From an uncultured Prevotellaceae bacterium (GTDB lineage: Bacteria > Bacteroidota > Bacteroidia > Bacteroidales > Bacteroidaceae): a stretch of 40,327 nt of DNA. The stretch lies in assembly GCA_946186505.1 (NCBI GenBank), contig CAMHNI010000033.1, positions 1 to 40,327 of the forward strand. Direction: 5' to 3'. Made by a program: the position numbers and the translations under genes. This document shows, one piece after another, positions 16,136 to 24,715 of this stretch. Under the pieces are notes generated by a model. That model worked only from the letters and a program-made list of their open reading frames with translations. It was not told the origin of the DNA and searched no databases. How positions within the stretch are numbered: position 1 is the first letter of the stretch; every line of letters begins with the position of its first letter.

Positions 16136-17692
16136 TTATGGTTTTACAACTTTTACCGGCACCCAATGCCAAAGAATGGTTCCGCCCGTTTCGGGAGAGA
16201 TGGCCCCGATGTGTCCATTGCACCGCTCAACAAGAGCCTTGCAAATGGTGAGCCCCAGTCCCGGCACCTCATCCTGTACGAAGGTTGCTTTCTCTGTCAG
16301 CAGGGCGAAGATATTCTCCTTGAATGCCTCGGGGAGACCCTCACCCGTATCTTGCACCTCTATCTGAAGACCGTTGTTGACCAGATAGTACCGCAGGACA
16401 ATACTTCCCTGCTTGGTGTGCTTGATGGCGTTAGTGAGGAAGTTCATCGTCACGGTGCGCATATAGCGTTCATCAGCCCTCACGGTGATGTCCTCGCCTT
16501 CAACCCTTAGTTCAACGCCCTTGGCCACGCTGGCCCGGCACTCATCGGCATAAGACTGCATCTCCTGAGCCAACGGAACGTCCACACGTGCAATCGGAAG
16601 CTTGTCTTCGCCTTCTATCTCCGATAGTTTCAGCAGCTGATTGATGAAATAGAGCAGCTGCCTGCCGTTGCTGTTGATGAGTTTCAGCAACTGGTGCCGG
16701 TCTTCTTCAGTCATAGTGCCACCGTCACTGTCCAGCACGTCAGAGAAACCGATAATGGCATTCAGGGGCGTGCGTAAGGCATGACTGACATTGCCGAGAA
16801 AGACGGTCTTCAGCTGTTCACTCCGCTGAGCCCTTAACATTTCCTGGCGCAACCGCTTCTGGTGGCGCTGCTGGGAGATGATGAACAGCAGAAGGAACAG
16901 GAATGACAGCGACACCAGCAGATACCACACCCAGTCGGGTATCTTGAACCCACCGAACGATGAAGTGATGTCAACACCGTAGATGTCATTGATGATGCCC
17001 TCGGCCTCCATCTTTTCCAACTGTACGTTAATGGAGTCGATAAGTTCTTTGTCGTGGCTGACATAGCAGTATTCACGGGGAGTGAGTGTCAGGTCTTCGG
17101 TGACCAGGTTCTTTAGTTGGAACCTGTCCAAAAGGTACCGTGCCTGATAACGGAAGCAGATGACGGCATCATACTTGCCTCCAGACAAATCCTTCGTGGC
17201 TTGCGTCAAGTTCTTCACCTCATGCAAGATGGCACCTGCCTTGGTCAGCGTGTCCTTGATGGGTCTGGAAGCCATATAGGCCACCGTCTTACCCTCCAAG
17301 TGGCGCACATCGAAACGGGCGTTTGCCTGCTTCCTATAGACAATCTGGTAATACAGCCGGAAAATAGCTCTGGAATAATTGGTGATTTCCTTACGATAAG
17401 GCGAATAGACCATCATGCCCAGATCCACACGTCCGCTAAGTACATCGCCGGAAATGTTCTCCCACGTGTTAGGGCTGTACGTGAAGGGTATGCCCATGCG
17501 CTCCATAAGGACCTTGGTAAACTGGATATCATAGCCTTGGGGAACGCCGTCCTCTCCAATATATTCAAGTGGCGGATAATCCATGTCTATACCAAACAGC
17601 AACGGATGACTGTTGGTATAGCCTAAGAAATCGGCCTTTGCCTGGATGGCAAGGGAAAAAACAAGGATGATATGTAGTAGTCTAATCTTCAC
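16136..17692 (-). CDS. Sensor histidine kinase with a periplasmic solute-binding domain
   Basis: About 518 residues. A signal sequence (LLHIILVFSLAIQAKA) leads into a periplasmic SBP_bac_3-like domain (FGIDMDYPPLEYIGEDGVPQGYDI to about residue 245). One transmembrane helix (about 250-272) follows, then HisKA and HATPase_c domains. The phospho-acceptor His is near residue 304 in NVSHALRTPLNAI, where Ala replaces the acidic residue usual after His. The N box is NFLTNAIKH, G1 VQDTGEGLP and G2 GLGLTICKALVE. It should sense an amino-acid-like ligand and phosphorylate a response regulator, but none is encoded nearby. The start is GTG at 17692; AAAGGA lies upstream and no ATG is available. It heads the operon running to nadE. 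Confidence 0.87.
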   Translation of the reverse strand: MKIRLLHIILVFSLAIQAKADFLGYTNSHPLLFGIDMDYPPLEYIGEDGVPQGYDIQFTKVLMERMGIPFTYSPNTWENISGDVLSGRVDLGMMVYSPYRKEITNYSRAIFRLYYQIVYRKQANARFDVRHLEGKTVAYMASRPIKDTLTKAGAILHEVKNLTQATKDLSGGKYDAVICFRYQARYLLDRFQLKNLVTEDLTLTPREYCYVSHDKELIDSINVQLEKMEAEGIINDIYGVDITSSFGGFKIPDWVWYLLVSLSFLFLLLFIISQQRHQKRLRQEMLRAQRSEQLKTVFLGNVSHALRTPLNAIIGFSDVLDSDGGTMTEEDRHQLLKLINSNGRQLLYFINQLLKLSEIEGEDKLPIARVDVPLAQEMQSYADECRASVAKGVELRVEGEDITVRADERYMRTVTMNFLTNAIKHTKQGSIVLRYYLVNNGLQIEVQDTGEGLPEAFKENIFALLTEKATFVQDEVPGLGLTICKALVERCNGHIGAISPETGGTILWHWVPVKVVKP

Positions 17693-17727
17693 CAACCAGG
17701 TCCTTTAGGTTTATTATTGACTGCCTG

Positions 17728-17759
17728 CAAAGGTACGAAAAAGAATCCGTTCCCCCAAA
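17728..17759 (-). promoter_or_regulatory. Promoter of the kinase-nhaD-pfkA-nadE operon
   Basis: On the minus strand, TTTG (complement of 17756-17759), 20 bp, then TACCTTTG (complement of 17728-17735). This is a perfect Bacteroidetes promoter 36 bp upstream of the GTG start. Its -33 box is part of the CCAAATATTTGG palindrome. Confidence 0.85.
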
Positions 17760-17766
17760 TATTTGG
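17755..17766. promoter_or_regulatory. Palindrome CCAAATATTTGG between divergent promoters
   Basis: A perfect 12-bp palindrome that contains the -33 TTTG of the leftward promoter and lies 20 bp upstream of the -33 box of the rightward one. It is placed like an operator that could act on both. No regulator is known. Confidence 0.5.
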
Positions 17767-17785
17767 AAACAAAAAAGTGAAAATA

Positions 17786-17817
17786 TTTGGCTGGGTAAGT
17801 TTTTTTTATTAACTTTG
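17786..17817 (+). promoter_or_regulatory. Promoter of ansA-rbr
   Basis: TTTG at 17786-17789, 20 bp, then TAACTTTG at 17810-17817, followed 16 bp later by the ansA ATG. It matches the phylum consensus well. Confidence 0.87.
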
Positions 17818-17833
17818 CAACTCAAAGAACTGC

Positions 17834-18871
17834 ATGGCAAAAGTACTGCTCATCTATACAGGCGGGACAATCGGCATGAACCGCAACCCACAGACAGGGG
17901 CGCTCGAACCGTTCGACTTCGAGCACCTACTACTGCATGTGCCAGAATTGAGGCAGTTTGACACAACGATAGAGTCATTCCAGTTTTGCCCACCGATTGA
18001 CTCAAGTGACATGACACCTACCCGGTGGACGGACTTGAGCCACGTCATCGCCGACCACTATGATGAATACGACGGGTTCGTCGTACTACATGGCACCGAC
18101 ACCATGGCCTACACGGCATCAGCCTTGAGCTACATGCTGGAGAATCTGACGAAGCCCGTCATCTTCACCGGCTCCCAGTTGCCCATCGGACAGTTGCGGA
18201 CTGACGGCAAGGAAAACCTCATCACATCCATAGAGATAGCTGCGGCCAAAGACGGTGACGGACACGCCATGGTGCCCGAGGTGGGCATCTACTTCGACGG
18301 CCATCTGCTGCGAGGCAACCGCACCACCAAGCAGAGTGCCGACGAGTTCAACGCTTTCGAATCGTTCAACTACCCACACTTGGTAGATGCCGGCGTCAAC
18401 ATCACCTACCACCGTCACCGCATGCTACAGCCCGACTACACGAAACCGATGACGCCCCATTTCAGATTAGACAACAACGTCATCATCTTCTCGCTGTTTC
18501 CCGGCATACGCGAAGACCTTATCCGTCATATCATCCACACTCCTAACCTGAAGGCTATCGTCATGAGAACGTTCGGAAGCGGTAACGCCCCTTCGTCGCC
18601 GTGGCTATTGAAAGCCCTGAAGGAAGGAACCCAAAAAGGCAAGGTTATCGTCAACATCAGTCAATGCATGCAAGGGCAGGTTGAGATGTCGCGTTACGGA
18701 TGCGGCTACCATCTTCAGGAGGCTGGGGTCATCAGTGGACGCGATTCTACAGTCGAGAGTGCCGTCACCAAACTTATGTTCCTACAGAGTCATTACGACG
18801 AGCCAGAACAGGTGAGGCACTATATGGAGCAGAGCATCAGAGGAGAAATCACTCAATCATATTTTCAATAA
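17834..18871 (+). CDS. ansA: Type I (cytosolic) L-asparaginase
   Basis: A 345-residue asparaginase hydrolysing L-asparagine to aspartate and ammonia. Catalytic elements are T12 in YTGGTIGM and T88-D89 in LHGTDTMAY; the TGSQLPIGQLRTDGKEN segment follows. There is no signal peptide, so it is cytosolic, in line with AnsA rather than the periplasmic AnsB. Rubrerythrin follows after 21 bp, so the two are probably cotranscribed. Confidence 0.93.
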   Translation: MAKVLLIYTGGTIGMNRNPQTGALEPFDFEHLLLHVPELRQFDTTIESFQFCPPIDSSDMTPTRWTDLSHVIADHYDEYDGFVVLHGTDTMAYTASALSYMLENLTKPVIFTGSQLPIGQLRTDGKENLITSIEIAAAKDGDGHAMVPEVGIYFDGHLLRGNRTTKQSADEFNAFESFNYPHLVDAGVNITYHRHRMLQPDYTKPMTPHFRLDNNVIIFSLFPGIREDLIRHIIHTPNLKAIVMRTFGSGNAPSSPWLLKALKEGTQKGKVIVNISQCMQGQVEMSRYGCGYHLQEAGVISGRDSTVESAVTKLMFLQSHYDEPEQVRHYMEQSIRGEITQSYFQ

Positions 18872-18892
18872 CCTCTAAACTAAACAAGTATT

Positions 18893-19435
18893 ATGAAAGA
18901 ACTAAAAGGAACAAAGACAGAGAAGAATCTACAAGAAGCATTCGCTGGTGAATCACAAGCACGCAACAAGTACAGTTACTGGGCCTCCAAAGCCAAAAAG
19001 GACGGCTACGTTCAGATAGCCGCCATCTTCGAGGAAACGGCCGCCAACGAGAAGGAACACGCCAAGATGTGGTTTAAGCTCTTAGAGGGTGGATCCATTA
19101 AGTCAACACCAGAAAACTTAGAGGCTGCCGCCAACGGTGAGAGCTTCGAGTGGACCGACATGTATGCCCGCATGGCCCGCGAGGCCCGCGAGGAGGGTTT
19201 CGATGAGATTGCCGATAAGTTCGAGGGCGTGGCTGCCATCGAGAAAGCCCATGAAGAGCGCTACCGCAAGCTGTTGGACAACATCCAGAAGGAGCGTGTA
19301 TTCTCAAAGGACGGCGACGTCATCTGGCAGTGCGCCAACTGTGGCCATATCGTCATCGGGCAGAAGGCTCCCGACGTGTGTCCCGTCTGCGACCATCCGC
19401 AGGCTTACTTCCAGGTGAAAGCAGAAAACTATTAA
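18893..19435 (+). CDS. rbr: Rubrerythrin
   Basis: A 180-residue non-haem di-iron protein that reduces hydrogen peroxide in anaerobes. The four-helix part carries the expected Glu/His ligands (E20 in [11 protein letters not shown]53 and H56 in NEKEH, E117 and H120 in IEKAH). The C-terminal rubredoxin domain has CANCG (C147, C150) and CPVC (C163, C166) for one Fe(SCys)4 centre. The complete ligand set suggests an active enzyme. Start ATG at 18893. Its presence supports an anaerobic lifestyle with oxidative-stress defence. Confidence 0.95.
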   Translation: MKELKGTKTEKNLQEAFAGESQARNKYSYWASKAKKDGYVQIAAIFEETAANEKEHAKMWFKLLEGGSIKSTPENLEAAANGESFEWTDMYARMAREAREEGFDEIADKFEGVAAIEKAHEERYRKLLDNIQKERVFSKDGDVIWQCANCGHIVIGQKAPDVCPVCDHPQAYFQVKAENY

Positions 19436-19736
19436 TCTAAGTAGTGCAAATTTCTCATTTGCCTGATAACCAACCTTTATGAAGCATCTGTTTTTCTTTT
19501 CTGATTTGAAAAGGAAACTTCGTTAACACGTAAGAGGACGGACGAGAGACTTCAAGTCCGTCCTTACTTTCATAAGCATAAACTTAAGAAGGATTACTCT
19601 ATGGTTTTCGTTATCTAACTATCAAACTTTTTTAAGCTAAGTGCCATACTTACGAAGCGTAAACGCAATACTTTTGAAATTCATCCTTGCCGTAGCATAA
19701 TAGAATAAGCTCTTTCTTATAAAGAGTAACTTTTAA
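19436..19736. other. Intergenic region between convergent rbr and wecB-like genes
   Basis: This 301-bp spacer holds a GCAAAT-TTCTC-ATTTGC hairpin at 19446-19462 and the larger hairpin at 19530-19567 listed separately. The rest is AT-rich with no convincing ORF or promoter. A 15-codon ORF at 19479-19526 is noted but not called. Confidence 0.6.
19530..19567 (+). terminator. Probable transcription terminator after rbr
   Basis: GTAAG(A)GGACGGAC pairs with GTCCGTCCTTAC: a 12-bp stem with one bulged A and a 12-base loop. The downstream TTTC is only weakly T-rich, so it may be a processing or pausing hairpin, but it lies where the ansA-rbr transcript should end. Confidence 0.6.
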
Positions 19737-20810
19737 TTAAGAAATCAGTATCTGAACGATGCGCTCAGCAGTGCGTCCGTCCCAACGATCGGGAAGAGCA
19801 CACTTCTTCCATTGTCCGCCGACCATATCGGCCACGGCAGAACGGAGTTTCCCGGCATTGCCATCTACCAGAACGTTGGTACCGACGGTAACCGTCTCCT
19901 GATGCTCTGTATAGCTGTTCAGCGTGATGCAGGGCACACCATTGAACGTTGCCTCCTCAGCGACGTTGCCAGAGTCGGTAATGATACCAAGTGCATGGGC
20001 CGTCAGCCAGCCAAACTCCAAATATGACAAGGAACGCTGGACGTTGAACGATGTGTTTGGAACACCAAGTTCCGTCAGCAGACGAACGACAACACCGAGA
20101 GCGCTGTCGCGCAACGGAGCAATAACAGGCACGCCGCCGGCTGCCTCGGCAATGGCCTGCAGCATCTGCTGGAGACTCTCCTCGTCGCTGAGCAGGGCAC
20201 GGCGGTTCAGCGTCAGCACAATATAGCCGCCCTCATCGACGCCGATGTCTGGTTTGCAGAACCGTGGCAGGTTGTAGCGCAGCGAGTCCATCAGGATGTT
20301 GCCTACCATGTAGGTGTTGTTGCCGTCGGCCTGTTCGCGAGTGGCGACGCCAGTACTCTTGACACCCGCCGTGAACAGATAGTCCGACAGGGCGTCGATG
20401 ACCAGCCGGTTCACCTCTTTCGGCATCGAGATGTCAAACGACCGCGTGCCAGCCACGAGGTGCGCCAGTTTCACTCCCCGCTTCTTGGCGGTAATAGCGG
20501 CGGCCATCGTCGAGGCCAGGTCATCGACCACAATCACGACATCGGCAGGATGCCCGTCCAAGTAGCGGTCGAAGGCACCCATCACCTGCGCCGTAATCTC
20601 ATTCAAGCTCTGGCTCACAACACCCAAGTAAATATCGGGCCGAGGCATCTGAAGGTCATCAAACAGTGACCCCTCCAAAGTCGGGTCGTCCTCACGTCCG
20701 GCATACACCAACTGATAAGTCGCCCCCCCACTCTTCTGGATGGCGCGTATCAACGGCGCCACCTTCACAAAGTTAGGCCGTGCCCCCACGACAATGCATA
20801 TCTTCTTCAT
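19737..20810 (-). CDS. Divergent UDP-GlcNAc 2-epimerase (WecB-like) protein
   Basis: About 357 residues with the GT-B-type fold of non-hydrolysing UDP-N-acetylglucosamine 2-epimerases: VGARPNFVKVAPL at the N-terminus, PKEVNR near 131-136, TDSGNVAEE near 279-287 and a C-terminal NSYTEHQETVTVGTNVLVDG. Several catalytic positions of WecB differ. HVEAGLR is HLVAGTR (Glu to Val), PEExNR is PKEVNR (Glu to Lys), and the TxHR histidine is asparagine (TLNRR). It may therefore bind a nucleotide sugar without normal epimerase chemistry, or act on another sugar. ATG at 20810 is used; a GTG lies directly upstream. It follows ettA by about 44 bp. Fold assignment is good; activity is doubtful. Confidence 0.8.
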   Translation of the reverse strand: MKKICIVVGARPNFVKVAPLIRAIQKSGGATYQLVYAGREDDPTLEGSLFDDLQMPRPDIYLGVVSQSLNEITAQVMGAFDRYLDGHPADVVIVVDDLASTMAAAITAKKRGVKLAHLVAGTRSFDISMPKEVNRLVIDALSDYLFTAGVKSTGVATREQADGNNTYMVGNILMDSLRYNLPRFCKPDIGVDEGGYIVLTLNRRALLSDEESLQQMLQAIAEAAGGVPVIAPLRDSALGVVVRLLTELGVPNTSFNVQRSLSYLEFGWLTAHALGIITDSGNVAEEATFNGVPCITLNSYTEHQETVTVGTNVLVDGNAGKLRSAVADMVGGQWKKCALPDRWDGRTAERIVQILIS

Positions 20811-20842
20811 CACTTTTCACTCTTCACTTTTAACTATTCACT
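20811..20842. repeat. AGTGAAA-type short repeat before the wecB-like start
   Basis: On the minus strand the spacer reads AGTGAATAGTT, then AAAAGTGAAG, AGTGAAA, AGTG, directly abutting the ATG at 20810. It is the same word family as the heptamer array at 1-91. Confidence 0.75.
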
Positions 20843-20854
20843 AGCGAAGCACCA

Positions 20855-22552
20855 TCACTCTTCGATTAGTTTGCGGTAACGGATGCGCTTCGGCTCTTCA
20901 AGTCCGAGACGCTGGGCCTTGTTAACCTCATACTCCGAGTAATTGCCCTCGAAGTAGAACACATTGCCGTCGCCCTCGTAAGCCAGGACATGGGTACAGA
21001 TACGGTCGAGGAACCATCGGTCGTGGCTGATGACCACAGCACAGCCGGCGAAGGCCTCCAGGCCTTCCTCCAAGGCTCGTAACGTATTGACGTCTATATC
21101 GTTGGTAGGCTCATCTAAAAGTAATACATTACCCTCCTGTTTCAGCGCGATGGCCAGATGCAGACGATTGCGTTCACCACCCGAGAGCACACCGCACTTC
21201 TTCTCCTGGTCGGCACCGCTGAAGTTGAAACGGCTCAAGTAGGCACGCACGTTGACGTCCTTACCACCCATACGGATGGTTTCGTTGCCCTGACTCACCA
21301 CCTGATAGACGGTCTTCTGGGGGTCGATGTCCTTATGCTGCTGATCCACATAGCTGATTTTCACAGTCTCGCCGACGGAGAACGAACCGGCATCGGGCTG
21401 CTCCATGCCCATGATGAGGCGGAACAACGTGGTCTTGCCCGCACCGTTGGGACCAATGACACCGACGATGCCGTTGGGTGGCAACGTGAAGTTCAGGTCG
21501 CTGAACAGCACCTTGTCACCGTAGGCCTTGGCTACGTGCTCGGCCTCAATAACTTTGTTGCCCAATCGCGGACCGTTAGGAATGAATATTTCCAACTTCT
21601 CCTCCTTCTGTTTCTGCTCCTCGTTGAGCATCGTCTCGTAGCTGTTTAGACGGGCCTTGCCCTTGGCATGGCGCGCCTTCGGAGCCATGCGCACCCACTC
21701 CAGCTCGCGCTCCAGAGTCTTACGGCGCTTCGAGGCCACCTTCTCCTCAAGGGCCAGCCGCTGCGACTTCTGCTCGAGCCAGCTGGAGTAGTTGCCCTTC
21801 CAGGGGATGCCCTCACCACGGTCAAGCTCCAAAATCCACTCGGCCACATCGTCAAGGAAGTAGCGGTCGTGGGTGACGGCAATCACCGTGCCCTCATACT
21901 GCTGCAGGTGCTGTTCCAGCCAGTCGATGCTCTCAGCATCCAAGTGGTTCGTCGGCTCGTCGAGCAGCAGCACGTCTGGCTTTTGTAGCAGCAGCCGGCA
22001 CAATGCCACGCGGCGGCGCTCGCCACCTGAGAGGTTCGTCACCGGCCAGTCGCCCGGCGGACAGTTCAGGGCGGCCATCGCCCGCTCTAACTTCGAGTCC
22101 ATGTTCCAAGCGTCGGTCGCATCGATAATGTCCTGCAATTCGGCCTGACGGGCCATCAGACGGTCCATCTTGTCGGGGTCTTCGTAAAATTCGGGTAAAC
22201 CGAATTTCACGTTTATGTCGTCGTATTCGGCTAGCGCATCATAGACGTGCTGCACGCCCTCCATCACGTTCTCCTTCACCGTCTTCGCCTCGTCGAGTGG
22301 CGGATCCTGCGGCAGGTAGCCCACCGTGTAGCCGGGACTCCACACCACCTGTCCCTGGAACTGCTCATCCAGTCCGGCAATGATCTTCATCAGTGTCGAT
22401 TTACCGGCACCGTTTAAGCCGATGATGCCAATCTTGGCGCCATAAAAGAAACTGAGGTAGATGTTCTTGAGCACTTGCTTCTGGTTCTGCTGGATGGTCT
22501 TGCTCACTCCGACCATCGAGAAGATCACTTTCTTGTCGTCAACTGTTGCCAT
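20855..22552 (-). CDS. ettA: Energy-dependent translational throttle protein EttA (ABC-F)
   Basis: A 565-residue soluble ABC-F ATPase with two nucleotide-binding domains and no membrane segments. The first has Walker A GLNGAGKST near 43-51, signature NLSGGERRR and LLLDEPTNHLDAES. The second has GPNGAGKTT, VLSGGERNR and LLLDEPTNDIDVNT. The linker between them (KSQRLALEEKVASKRRKTLERELEW..) is the P-site-tRNA-interacting arm. Members bind the ribosomal E site and gate translation in response to the ATP/ADP ratio. The length and FSMVGVSK..QVLKNIYLSFFYGAKIGI N-terminus fit EttA rather than Uup or YbiT. Confidence 0.93.
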   Translation of the reverse strand: MATVDDKKVIFSMVGVSKTIQQNQKQVLKNIYLSFFYGAKIGIIGLNGAGKSTLMKIIAGLDEQFQGQVVWSPGYTVGYLPQDPPLDEAKTVKENVMEGVQHVYDALAEYDDINVKFGLPEFYEDPDKMDRLMARQAELQDIIDATDAWNMDSKLERAMAALNCPPGDWPVTNLSGGERRRVALCRLLLQKPDVLLLDEPTNHLDAESIDWLEQHLQQYEGTVIAVTHDRYFLDDVAEWILELDRGEGIPWKGNYSSWLEQKSQRLALEEKVASKRRKTLERELEWVRMAPKARHAKGKARLNSYETMLNEEQKQKEEKLEIFIPNGPRLGNKVIEAEHVAKAYGDKVLFSDLNFTLPPNGIVGVIGPNGAGKTTLFRLIMGMEQPDAGSFSVGETVKISYVDQQHKDIDPQKTVYQVVSQGNETIRMGGKDVNVRAYLSRFNFSGADQEKKCGVLSGGERNRLHLAIALKQEGNVLLLDEPTNDIDVNTLRALEEGLEAFAGCAVVISHDRWFLDRICTHVLAYEGDGNVFYFEGNYSEYEVNKAQRLGLEEPKRIRYRKLIEE

Positions 22553-22593
22553 AATGTATGCGTTTATATATTTGAAATTCTGGTGGTTATGAC

Positions 22594-23400
22594 CTACTCT
22601 TCAATATGCGATAAGGAGTGGGCAAATGAAGCGAAGAAGTTGGTCAGCGTCTCAGCAGGAAAATACTTGAAGTAGCGCGCCGAACGGCGCACGTGCCACA
22701 TCATCGCCGACGGATTGGAGGTGTGTACGAAAATGTCCTTTCCCTGCGAGAAATACCACTCTTCAGTATGTGAGTTCTTCTGGCGTATCATCTCATGCAC
22801 CTGTCGATTCATCCGTTCGTCAGTGGTCAGTCCGATAAACGGCAACTCGTCGGGAGTGAAACCCAGCAGCTTGACCAACATGACAGCAGCCAGCTGGGCC
22901 ATGGGCTCAAGTTTCAGCTGGCAAATCCAAGTCTGCAGTTGGTCATAGTCAATGCGGGCAGACTGCTGCCTTATATAGACGCCCAGCTCCGTAGCACGTT
23001 TCACTGGTATGCCCGCGTTCATGACGAAACGGGCAATGCCGGTCAGATGCAACAGGACGGTGCGCGTCTCAGTGTTCGAGTTCTCAGCATCGAGGATAGA
23101 CTGCAGTTTGTGGTTCAGTACGGGATTAGTCAGATGGTCGGCCAACAGCAGGTCATTGGCATCGCCCTCGTCGTGGCTGACGGCCTCGGCCCACTGCTGC
23201 AAAAGCTGTTCCGGTACCTGAACGAAGAACTGCCCCTGACATAGCTGCAAGCCTTTGTAAGTCAGAGGAGCCACATCGTGCATCTCGGAAAGCTGGTACA
23301 ACCTATTCCACTTCCATACCGAAAGCGGTTCTATCTGCTCTTCCCTCCCAAAGGCTCCTGCCCGCAACAGCCGGAAAAAATCACGTTCAATGATATTCAT
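22594..23400 (-). CDS. NTP_transf_5-like protein lacking a clear catalytic half
   Basis: 268 residues from the ATG at 23400, which overlaps the nhaC stop by 4 bp (ATGA). It is mostly helical. An N-terminal segment (WKWNRLYQLSEMHDVAPLTYKGL) and a central one (HLTGIARFVMNAGIPVKRATELGVYIRQQSARIDYDQLQTW) recall the uncharacterised nucleotidyltransferase family PF14907. I do not see the GS or DxD nucleotidyltransferase motif that would make it active. An in-frame extension upstream into nhaC is rejected in favour of the overlapping ATG. It is translationally coupled to nhaC and followed by ettA. Function is unknown; family assignment is tentative. Confidence 0.6.
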   Translation of the reverse strand: MNIIERDFFRLLRAGAFGREEQIEPLSVWKWNRLYQLSEMHDVAPLTYKGLQLCQGQFFVQVPEQLLQQWAEAVSHDEGDANDLLLADHLTNPVLNHKLQSILDAENSNTETRTVLLHLTGIARFVMNAGIPVKRATELGVYIRQQSARIDYDQLQTWICQLKLEPMAQLAAVMLVKLLGFTPDELPFIGLTTDERMNRQVHEMIRQKNSHTEEWYFSQGKDIFVHTSNPSAMMWHVRRSARYFKYFPAETLTNFFASFAHSLSHIEE

Positions 23401-24671
23401 GAGTAGCGTCTCGGATAGCGTAACAAAATTGCCAGCAGCGCAGTAATGCCGATGGCAAACGGATAATATAGATAAGGTATGATGGCAATAGGATTCAGAC
23501 CTGCCAGGCCTGCGGCCATCAGCAGCTGGGCCCCATAGGGTATCAGCCCCTGAGTAAAGCATGAGAAGGTATCAAGGATAGAGGCACACTTCCGGTTGTC
23601 TAACCCGAAACGGTCGCCAATGCGCTTGGCAATGCCACCAACAGTGATGATGGCCACCGTGTTGTTGGCCGTACATACGTTGACCAGCGATACCAACGCC
23701 GCTACTGACAATTCAGCACCCTGTTTGCTATTGACACGACGGGTCAGCAGGCGAATGAGAAAGTCAATGCCCCCGTTATGCTTGATAACCTCCAAGAGTC
23801 CACCAGCCATCATCGTGATAATTATCAATTCACCCATGCCGACAATACCATCGCCCATAGCCCCCATCCATCCGTAAAGGTCATAACTGCCGTTGCAGAT
23901 GCCTATGATACCCGTCAGCACAATGCCCAGGGTAAGCACTGCCATGACATTCATGCCGAAAATGGCGGTAAAGAGAACGACAAGATAGGGAATAACCTTG
24001 AACACCTCCATTTCAGTACTGGCCGTAGGAGCATGGACCTCAGAGCCCATGAAAATATAGATGACGAATACAATCAAGGCGGCAGGCAGCACCAGGAAGG
24101 AGTTGACACGGAACTTATCGCTCAACTTACAGCCCTGCGTCTGTGTAGCTGCTATAGTAGTGTCGCTGATGAACGACAGGTTGTCGCCGAAAAACGAGCC
24201 GCCCACCACGACTGCAGCCATCAAGGAGACTGATGTGCCCGTCTGCTCCGCGACCCCTGCTGCTATGGGTGCCAGGGCAACGATAGTACCAACACTGGTG
24301 CCTATGCTGAGCGATATGAAGCAAGTGGCCAGGAACAGGCCTGCCAACAGCATCTGCGGCGGCAGCAGGACCAGCGTCAGATTCACAGTAGCATCGATAC
24401 TGCCCATGGCCTTGGCAGAACTGGCAAAGGCACCGGCAAGTATGAAAATCCAGATCATAAGCATCATCTGCCCCGTCGAGGCACCCCGCGAATAGGTCTC
24501 TATGCGCTGTCTCAGTGGGATTCCCCCGCTGATGATTACCGCATAGGCCGATGCCGCCATAAAGGCCACCGTAATAGGCACCTTGTAAAAGTCACCCACT
24601 ATAATACTGGTAACCAAATACAACACGATGAACACCGCGAGCGGCGACAATGCCAAAAGTCCTTTCTTCAT
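23397..24671 (-). CDS. nhaC: NhaC-family Na+/H+ antiporter
   Basis: A 424-residue inner-membrane transporter with 10-12 hydrophobic segments. It has the NhaC superfamily hallmarks: SLSIGTSVGTIVALAPIAAGVA (about 120-141), GGSFFGDNLSFISDTTIAATQTQGC (about 156-180) and CTANNTVAIITVGGIAKRI in the C-terminal half. It should exchange Na+ for protons or a related organic cation pair. It has its own promoter and heads the nhaC-NTP_transf_5-like-ettA-wecB-like operon. This is the second Na+/H+ antiporter in the window. Confidence 0.88.
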   Translation of the reverse strand: MKKGLLALSPLAVFIVLYLVTSIIVGDFYKVPITVAFMAASAYAVIISGGIPLRQRIETYSRGASTGQMMLMIWIFILAGAFASSAKAMGSIDATVNLTLVLLPPQMLLAGLFLATCFISLSIGTSVGTIVALAPIAAGVAEQTGTSVSLMAAVVVGGSFFGDNLSFISDTTIAATQTQGCKLSDKFRVNSFLVLPAALIVFVIYIFMGSEVHAPTASTEMEVFKVIPYLVVLFTAIFGMNVMAVLTLGIVLTGIIGICNGSYDLYGWMGAMGDGIVGMGELIIITMMAGGLLEVIKHNGGIDFLIRLLTRRVNSKQGAELSVAALVSLVNVCTANNTVAIITVGGIAKRIGDRFGLDNRKCASILDTFSCFTQGLIPYGAQLLMAAGLAGLNPIAIIPYLYYPFAIGITALLAILLRYPRRYS

Positions 24672-24684
24672 ACTGATTCAGGTG

Positions 24685-24715
24685 CAAAGTTATGAAAAAA
24701 CGAGGAAAATGCAAA
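24685..24715 (-). promoter_or_regulatory. Promoter of the nhaC operon
   Basis: On the minus strand, TTTG (complement of 24712-24715), 19 bp, then TAACTTTG (complement of 24685-24692), 14 bp before the nhaC ATG. The transcript leader would be very short. Confidence 0.85.

Noticed and set aside
19479..19526. 15-codon ORF ending just before the hairpin at 19530
   Set aside because: Too short, no ribosome-binding site and no promoter; probably chance, though the hairpin placement resembles an attenuator.
23401..23562. N-terminal extension of the NTP_transf_5-like gene into nhaC
   Set aside because: It lies fully within nhaC coding sequence in another frame and is rich in Cys, Arg and His unlike the rest of the protein. 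The ATG overlapping the nhaC stop is the normal choice.
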